Below are positions 58,550-64,000 of a stretch of DNA of 64,000 bases, one piece after another. Origin of the DNA: Flavobacteriaceae bacterium PS02337 (GTDB taxonomy: Bacteria; Bacteroidota; Bacteroidia; Flavobacteriales; Flavobacteriaceae); the NCBI GenBank assembly GCA_029959285.1, contig JASCOE010000012.1, forward strand, positions 120,570 through 184,569. Reading direction: 5' to 3'. The position numbers and the translations under genes are program-made. The first letter of the stretch is position 1; every line of letters starts with the position of its first letter. A model generated the notes under the pieces. The model did not search any database, had not been told where the DNA came from, and worked only from the letters and a program-made list of their open reading frames with translations.

Positions 58550-59602
58550 ATGGAAACAAAAAGCATTAAAGCCTTTGGTACTGAAGCTGCCGAAGCACCA
58601 TTAAAAACCTTAGATATTAAGAGAAGAGCAGTACAAGCACACGACGTAGAAATTGAAATTTTATATTGCGGAATTTGTCACTCAGATTTGCATTCTGCTA
58701 GAAATGAATGGCATGGAACTATTTATCCAATTGTTCCTGGACACGAGATTGTAGGAAGAATTGTGAAAATTGGTGATCATGTAAAAAACTTTAAAGTTGG
58801 CGAATTGGCTGGAGTTGGCTGTTTGGTTGATTCTTGCAGAGAATGCGAACATTGTAAAAATGATTTAGAACAATTTTGTGATGAAGGAAATATTCAAACA
58901 TTTAACTCGCCTGACAAACATTTAGGTGGACAAACTTTTGGGGGGTATTCTGAAAGTATTGTAGTTGATGAAAGCTTCGTTTTGCACATTTCAGATAAAT
59001 TAGATCTTGCAGGAGTTGCTCCATTATTATGTGCAGGAATTACAACTTATTCGCCATTAAAACATTGGAAAGTTGGTCCTGGTCAAAAAGTTGGAATTGT
59101 TGGAATTGGAGGCTTAGGGCACATGGGAATCAAAATAGCAAAAGCTATGGGAGCTCACGTGGTTGTTTTTACAACTAATTTATCTAAAACAGAAGATGCA
59201 AAACGTCTTGGAGCAGATGAAGTTGTGTTGTCTACAGATGAAGCGCAAATGGCACAGCATGCTAGAAGTTTAAACTTTATTTTAGACTGCGTTTCTGCTG
59301 AACATAATATTGATTCGTACTTAAATTTATTGAAAGTTGACGGAACACTTACTCTTGTGGGAGCTCCAATGGATCCGCTTCCTGTAACTTCTTTCAGTCT
59401 TATTTTAGGAAGAAGAAGTTTCTCAGGTTCTCTAATCGGTGGAATCGCAGAAACCCAAGAAATGCTTGATTTCTGTGCAGAACATAATATTACAGCAGAT
59501 ATTGAAGTAATTGGCGTTAACGAAGTAAATGACGCTTACGAAAGATTATTAAAAGGAGATATTAAATATCGTTTTGTAATTGATATGGCTTCTTTGAAGT
59601 AA
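58550..59602 (+). CDS. Zinc-dependent NADP alcohol dehydrogenase (YahK-type)
   Basis: The 350-residue medium-chain dehydrogenase reduces aldehydes to alcohols. The catalytic zinc ligand Cys40 is in YCGICHSDLHSARNEW with PGHEIVGRIV (His and Glu). The structural-zinc cluster is CRECEHCKNDLEQFC. The Rossmann motif VGIVGIGGLGHMGIKIAKAMGAHVVVFTTN, with Thr after the loop, fits NADPH. Length and motifs match the cinnamyl-alcohol-dehydrogenase/YahK group. It is downstream of the AraC and cupin genes and upstream of an aldo-keto reductase, suggesting an aldehyde-detoxification unit. Confidence 0.92.
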   Translation: METKSIKAFGTEAAEAPLKTLDIKRRAVQAHDVEIEILYCGICHSDLHSARNEWHGTIYPIVPGHEIVGRIVKIGDHVKNFKVGELAGVGCLVDSCRECEHCKNDLEQFCDEGNIQTFNSPDKHLGGQTFGGYSESIVVDESFVLHISDKLDLAGVAPLLCAGITTYSPLKHWKVGPGQKVGIVGIGGLGHMGIKIAKAMGAHVVVFTTNLSKTEDAKRLGADEVVLSTDEAQMAQHARSLNFILDCVSAEHNIDSYLNLLKVDGTLTLVGAPMDPLPVTSFSLILGRRSFSGSLIGGIAETQEMLDFCAEHNITADIEVIGVNEVNDAYERLLKGDIKYRFVIDMASLK

Positions 59603-59819
59603 GATACTAAGTTGCTAAGGTTCTAAGATGCTAAGAAATTGGAATCTTTAACTTTAGCAACTTTAAAAAATTAAATAAAATAGACGCTGAGGTTTAAATT
59701 CAAAGAAAAAAACTTAGAACCTTAGCGCCTTAGAATCTAAAAAAAAAAAACAGCTGCCGAGGTTTAAGATAAAGTAAAGAAAACTTAGAACCTTAGTATC
59801 TCAGCACCTTAGAACCTTA
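59601..59819. repeat. Word-repeat element with duplicated right arm, word ttctaag / cttagaacc
   Basis: The left arm at 59601-59637 (gttgctaaggttctaagatg) faces two right arms at 59709-59738 (aaacttagaaccttagcgcc) and 59780-59819 (aaacttagaaccttagtatc). The two right arms, with their preceding ggtttaa-containing 30 bp, form a 70-bp imperfect tandem duplication (59680-59738 and 59750-59810). The second ends 8 bp before the aldo-keto reductase ATG. Confidence 0.8.
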
Positions 59820-59820
59820 A

Positions 59821-60807
<987 letters not shown>

Positions 60808-60810
<3 letters not shown>

Positions 60811-60886
60811 GATACTAATATTCTGAGATACTAAGATGCTAAGAAAAAAAACTTAGAACCTCAGAACCTTAGTCACTTAGTATCTT
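60808..60886. repeat. Facing-arm word repeat, word ctaag / cttag
   Basis: The left arm at 60808-60845 (aagatactaatattctgaga...) faces the right arm at 60850-60886 (...ccttagtcacttagtatctt). They are imperfect reverse complements with almost no loop. It overlaps the end of the AKR gene by a few bases. Confidence 0.75.
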
Positions 60887-60898
60887 TATAAAAAAAAA

Positions 60899-60939
60899 CA
60901 AAACCCCTCAAGCAATTCAACTCTTGAGGGGTTTTTTAG
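60899..60939. terminator. Strong bidirectional terminator
   Basis: The stem aaacccctcaag / cttgaggggttt has a 10-nt loop with A and T flanks. It lies between the + AKR gene and the - DUF4142 gene. Confidence 0.92.
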
Positions 60940-60940
60940 C

Positions 60941-61012
60941 AAAGATTTGAGGTTCTTAGATTTCAATTTCTTAGAACCTTAGAATCTCATAATCTTAGCG
61001 TCTAAAAATAAA
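60941..61012. repeat. Word repeat, word ttcttag / cttagaacc
   Basis: The left part aaagatttgaggttcttaga and right part ttcttagaaccttagaatct, with aatcttagcg, are partly reverse complementary. It directly follows the terminator and precedes the end of the DUF4142 gene. Confidence 0.6.
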
Positions 61013-61037
61013 TAAATAATAACCAATTAAATTTATT

Positions 61038-61625
61038 TTACTTTTTGTCTAGGTTTTGTTTTAGCAATTTAGCGTGTTCTAAATGTGCTGTTAAACCCGC
61101 AATATTATTAGATGCCCAAGTTTTAACATCTTGATCTTTTGCATCTTTAGTTGCATCTTGAAGTTTTTTAATCGCTTTTTCGTGACCATCGATCATCATG
61201 TCAGCGAATTTTTTATCAAAATCAACTCCTGTTTTTTCATTCAGTTTTTTATATTCTTCTTGTCCTTCTTCAGTTAAAGAAGTTGGCAATGTAAAGTTTT
61301 TTGCTTTTGCTAAAGCACTCACTTCAGAAGCAGATTTAGTGTGCTCGTCTACAAGCATTTTACCAAATTTTTTCACTTCTGGGTTTGTACTTTTAGTTTG
61401 TGCCAGTTTACCTATTTCGATTTCCGCTAGATTAATTTCCGCTTGATCTACTAAGAACTCAGAATCATCTTCTTTGCTGTCAATAGAATCAAATTTAGCC
61501 TCATTTGCATCTTCAGCAACTTCTTTAGGATCTTCTTGTTTAGTTTCGTTTTTACAAGATTGTAGTGATAATATAAGAAGTCCTGCTCCTAAAATAGTTT
61601 TTCCGGCTAATAGTAACTTTTTCAT
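61038..61625 (-). CDS. DUF4142 lipoprotein
   Basis: The 195-residue protein has a signal ending in a lipobox (LILSLQSC, Cys23) followed by KNETKQEDPKE, so it is lipidated and envelope-bound. The mature part is an all-helical ferritin-like DUF4142 bundle (DDSEFLVDQAEINLAEIEIGKLAQTKSTNPEVKKFGKMLVDEHTKSASEVSALAK, DFDKKFADMMIDGHEKAIKKLQDATKDAKDQDVKTWASN). Members are linked to stress or metal handling but have no settled role. It is a single minus-strand gene. Confidence 0.9.
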   Translation of the reverse strand: MKKLLLAGKTILGAGLLILSLQSCKNETKQEDPKEVAEDANEAKFDSIDSKEDDSEFLVDQAEINLAEIEIGKLAQTKSTNPEVKKFGKMLVDEHTKSASEVSALAKAKNFTLPTSLTEEGQEEYKKLNEKTGVDFDKKFADMMIDGHEKAIKKLQDATKDAKDQDVKTWASNNIAGLTAHLEHAKLLKQNLDKK

Positions 61626-61725
61626 GATTTTAATAGTTTAAATGTTATGATGTAAAATTATTGAGAAGTTGCAGGAATCTCTTACAGGATTTTTAGAGAT
61701 TGTTATATGATTTAAATCTAAAAAT

Positions 61726-61757
61726 TTTCGTACCAAAATTTGAAATTTGTATGTTTG
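61726..61757 (+). promoter_or_regulatory. Promoter of the following orphan gene
   Basis: TATGTTTG (61750-61757) has TTTC/TTTT about 19-20 nt upstream (61727-61730). The predicted RNA start lies near 61764, about 19 nt before the ATG at 61783. Confidence 0.5.
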
Positions 61758-61782
61758 TTTAATCTATAATAAAAATTTAAAC

Positions 61783-62826
61783 ATGAACTTATTTAAAAGA
61801 TTTTTCGGAACTTCTAAAAATGATATAAATTCCCAAACGGATGAAACTGAAACAAACAAGATTGATAAAACAGTTGAATTAGGTAACCAGTTTGTAAATA
61901 AAGATAATATTGAATTAAATACTCCCGAATTGTTTAAAAATGAATTATACGATTCATTAAATAGATATTACTCTACTCCAGATTTTAATCCATCATTAAG
62001 CTTAACTGACGATAATGGAATTACTTATTCAGAACATGAGGCGTTTGATAATTCGTTTGAAGAATGGAAAGAAATAAGATCTGTTTGGGATAGAAGATCG
62101 GTGTTATTTTCTTTATGGGATAGTTCTGAACTTTTTAAGCTTCAAAAATGGCAAGTAATCGAAAGATATGTAAAAGATAGATATGGATTAAAAGCTATTG
62201 ATTTTCACAAAAATCAAATATCAGATGAAGATTTTGAAAATATTAGATTAGCAGTTTCTCTATCAAAGCTTTACCGTGTTATGGATGCTTATGAAAACGC
62301 ATTGCATTATGCTAAAGGTGCCTACGAAATAAGACCAGATATTGACATAATAAAAGTTGAATATGCTACAGTTTTGCATTTATCTAAAAATGAAGAAGAC
62401 AAGAAAAAATCTCATGATTTGATGAATGAAGTGATTGAAAATAAAATTAAAGAAGATGATAGAAAAGAAATTCCTTTATTAAACTATTTTGTTTTTTCAA
62501 AAGGATACATAGACTCGTCAATTTTTGCATCAGTATTTCTGGCGGTAGGAAATTGTGATTTGGAAACTTGGGATAAATTGGCTGAGGAATATTATTGGTG
62601 TCCAAATTTCAGATACGAACATGCCGTTTTCTTAAGTAAAGAAGGCGAATCACTTAGAGCAATAGCAAAATTGAATTCTCTGGCAAATGAGTTTCCTTGG
62701 TTTACTAAAGGAATTTTGGCAAATATTGATGCAATAAAACAATTTAGAAATATAAACAGTGATCCTAGTTTTATGAGTGAAGAGATGAATCAGATGGAGA
62801 GGTATCTTTCAATGAGAAAAAATTAA
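61783..62826 (+). CDS. Unknown cytoplasmic protein with TPR-like helices
   Basis: The protein has 347 residues from the ATG at 61783 (MNLFKRFFGTSKND); an in-frame start upstream (MYVCLIY) would overlap the promoter. A low-complexity N-terminal stretch (NSQTDETETNKIDK) is followed by helices with tetratricopeptide spacing (LSKLYRVMDAYENALHYAKGAYEIRPDIDIIKVEYATVLHLSKN). The C-terminal repeats match each other (EHAVFLSKEGESLRAIAKLNSLANEFPW). No enzyme motif. The gene heads a group of orphan genes at the right end of the window, possibly a toxin-immunity remnant, but this is a guess. Confidence 0.65.
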   Translation: MNLFKRFFGTSKNDINSQTDETETNKIDKTVELGNQFVNKDNIELNTPELFKNELYDSLNRYYSTPDFNPSLSLTDDNGITYSEHEAFDNSFEEWKEIRSVWDRRSVLFSLWDSSELFKLQKWQVIERYVKDRYGLKAIDFHKNQISDEDFENIRLAVSLSKLYRVMDAYENALHYAKGAYEIRPDIDIIKVEYATVLHLSKNEEDKKKSHDLMNEVIENKIKEDDRKEIPLLNYFVFSKGYIDSSIFASVFLAVGNCDLETWDKLAEEYYWCPNFRYEHAVFLSKEGESLRAIAKLNSLANEFPWFTKGILANIDAIKQFRNINSDPSFMSEEMNQMERYLSMRKN

Positions 62827-62863
62827 AAAAAAATGCTTTTCGAAAAATATAAATAACCTTAAC

Positions 62864-63065
62864 ATGAAGAAAAAACAAATCTGGTTATAGTAATTTTAAT
62901 AATTCTAATTGCTATTCCAATAGGTCATGTTTTAAAGACAAAATGTAGTGAAACTTTGAGTTGAAAAAGAAATACAATCCGAATGAGGTTTTAGAAATCA
63001 ATTTTATGAACATTATAAATGATTCCAAATATGAGTCTATTGAAAAGTATTATAAGATATTTTGA
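62864..63065 (+). pseudogene. Broken small membrane-protein gene (two frameshifts)
   Basis: The sequence begins ATGAAGAAAAAACAA. Adding one A to the A6 run gives MKKKTNLVIVILIILIAI, a clear membrane helix, continuing PIGHVLKTKCSET. Adding one T to the TTT at about 62954 then gives FELKKKYNPNEVLEINFMNI and SKYESIEKYYKIF before a TGA. The restored product has 67 residues and ends at 63065. Both faults are in homopolymers, so sequencing error is an alternative to decay. It overlaps the start of the next gene by 35 bp. Confidence 0.55.
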
Positions 63066-63771
63066 ACAGCAAAAAATTAATAATGAAATTTATGCAGATC
63101 TAAAGAATCACGACGAAGTTTTATTAGCAAAGAGACTAGAAATCTTTCAAGAAAAGGTAACGCCAAAATTTGCAGAAATTGGTCTTAAGAATTGGGATGG
63201 AAAATATATTTGGTTTAGTGATTTTAATGATCAAGGAATCAAACATATTATTGAATATAATGTTTTTAAAGGTTTCTCAGGATCATTCACTTATGGAAAT
63301 TGTTTCGATTTTATTCCAACAATTTCTAATCAAAAATGGATCAATCATAAAACAGATAAATCTACAAAGCTTTTGTTTTTTAATAGACTAGAAGACTGGC
63401 AGAAAAGTTTAGAAAAAGGGAGTTTAATAAATCCCGATAAAATTAGTACAGTAAATGAGTTTAAATTTAATTCTAGTTTAGATAAAGTATTAGAAAAAAA
63501 TATTCCAAAGCTTAAACAATGGTTCTCTCTAAACGAAACGATTGAGCAAAATATGGAAACTTTAATTTCATTGACTAAGAATCCGCCATACGAGATTGGG
63601 AAAAGGATAATTTCATTTGAATATTTACTAGCATTTTTATGTGCGTATACAAATAATTATAATGAAGCTGAAAATTGGATTCAAAAACATTTTGCTAAAA
63701 AATTGAATAATAGCGATTCCGAAATGAAAATGATTTTAAAGCGATTAAATGAAACAGTTCCTAAAAAATAA
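63031..63771 (+). CDS. Unknown cytoplasmic protein
   Basis: The protein has 246 residues from the ATG at 63031 (MSLLKSIIRYFEQQKINNEIY); an in-frame ATG at 63019 adds only MIPN. The middle is strand-rich (WDGKYIWFSDFNDQGIKHIIEYNVFKGFSGSFTYGNCFDFIP) and the end helical (LLAFLCAYTNNYNEAENWIQKHFAKKLN). No signal, helix anchor or catalytic motif. It faintly recalls polymorphic-toxin immunity proteins, as does the gene upstream, but I cannot name the family. It overlaps the broken gene before it. Confidence 0.65.
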   Translation: MSLLKSIIRYFEQQKINNEIYADLKNHDEVLLAKRLEIFQEKVTPKFAEIGLKNWDGKYIWFSDFNDQGIKHIIEYNVFKGFSGSFTYGNCFDFIPTISNQKWINHKTDKSTKLLFFNRLEDWQKSLEKGSLINPDKISTVNEFKFNSSLDKVLEKNIPKLKQWFSLNETIEQNMETLISLTKNPPYEIGKRIISFEYLLAFLCAYTNNYNEAENWIQKHFAKKLNNSDSEMKMILKRLNETVPKK

Positions 63772-63934
63772 AAGAGAACAAAATCTAATTCCAAAATAGT
63801 TGTTATTTTAATAAGATTCAAATGTATTCAAAATCATGATTCGCATATAGAAGATTTATATATTAAAAAATTAGGTAAGTATACCCATTTTACACCAGAG
63901 TTTATTTGTTTCTATTTTTTTGCGGGCGTGTGGA
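63772..63934. other. Spacer with no recognised feature
   Basis: This is AT-rich sequence without a convincing hairpin, promoter or frame. It lies between two genes that appear convergent. Confidence 0.4.
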
Positions 63935-64000
63935 TTATTTATTTTTAGGGGTTTCAAAAGGCAATGAAATGTCTATCTGAAATTTAATTCTTGATGTTGT
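63935..64000 (-). CDS. Possible C-terminal end of a minus-strand gene (cut by window end)
   Basis: On the minus strand the frame is open from the window edge to a TAA and reads TTSRIKFQIDISLPFETPKNK, a plausible protein end. Only 21 codons are visible, so this is a weak call. Confidence 0.3.
   Translation of the reverse strand, partial: TTSRIKFQIDISLPFETPKNK

Overview
The window looks like a chromosomal segment of a Flavobacterium-type bacterium (Bacteroidota, Flavobacteriia). The DNA is AT-rich (about one third GC by eye). Promoter-like sites fit the Bacteroidota TTTG-N19-TAnnTTTG pattern. One secreted enzyme ends in a type IX secretion sorting domain, and several lipoproteins carry a signal peptidase II lipobox followed by acidic residues. 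YtxJ, DUF6377, OmpA-type and choice-of-anchor proteins also fit this group. I see no tRNA, rRNA, CRISPR array, prophage or insertion sequence. Most of the window is ordinary housekeeping and glycan-related sequence.

Layout. 1-6140: a proline/arginine run (proA 3' end, proB, carbamoyltransferase argF', argB, M20 deacylase argE, argH). 6224-16048: a T9SS-secreted pectate lyase, a DUF2157/DUF4401-like membrane pair, YtxJ, ClpB, a 39-residue membrane protein, a DUF808 protein, a lipoprotein and a RelE/ParE-type toxin-antitoxin pair. 16153-21537: the two agmatine-to-putrescine enzymes (aguB, aguA) flanking an oppositely oriented OmpA-family protein and a choice-of-anchor lipoprotein. 21749-30841: an endonuclease/exonuclease/phosphatase-fold protein, fahA, glyA, miaE, guaC, a GNAT, an STM3941-like protein, a pentapeptide-repeat protein and aspA. 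30993-39610: two outer-membrane barrels, an OmpR/histidine kinase pair, a UspA-like protein, a bestrophin, and a divergent MocR regulator/EamA transporter. 39922-48496: an acyl-CoA dehydrogenase/oxidase, then a DUF6377 regulator, GH3, DUF1349 and acyltransferase run. 48979-53550: an ArsR/Old Yellow Enzyme pair, a TlpA thioredoxin, and a ChrB-like gene that runs out of frame into an AraC DNA-binding domain. 53762-60810: a large GH2 enzyme, then AraC, cupin, zinc alcohol dehydrogenase and aldo-keto reductase. 61038-64000: a DUF4142 lipoprotein and orphan genes, including a small broken one.

The most unusual signals are not conventional genes. (1) At least fifteen intergenic spacers are built from short words repeated with drift (ttctaag, gaattcgtg, aactcat, ttaatcg, tttgcgc and others). 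Most are arranged as two facing arms that would fold into long imperfect hairpins, and the right arm often ends within a few bases of the next start codon. Each spacer uses its own word. Some are nested (39731-39892, 48681-48846, 17103-17258). (2) The ChrB-like/AraC pair at 52304-53148 sits across an A8 run containing the -1 slippery heptamer A_AAA_AAT; one extra A gives an exact 281-residue fusion. (3) The arsR gene has a perfect 7-bp inverted repeat over its -7 box, and that box lies so close to the ATG that the mRNA may be leaderless. The AraC gene at 56757 shows the same box-to-ATG distance.

All family assignments were made by reading the sequence, without database searches. Residue numbers were counted by hand.
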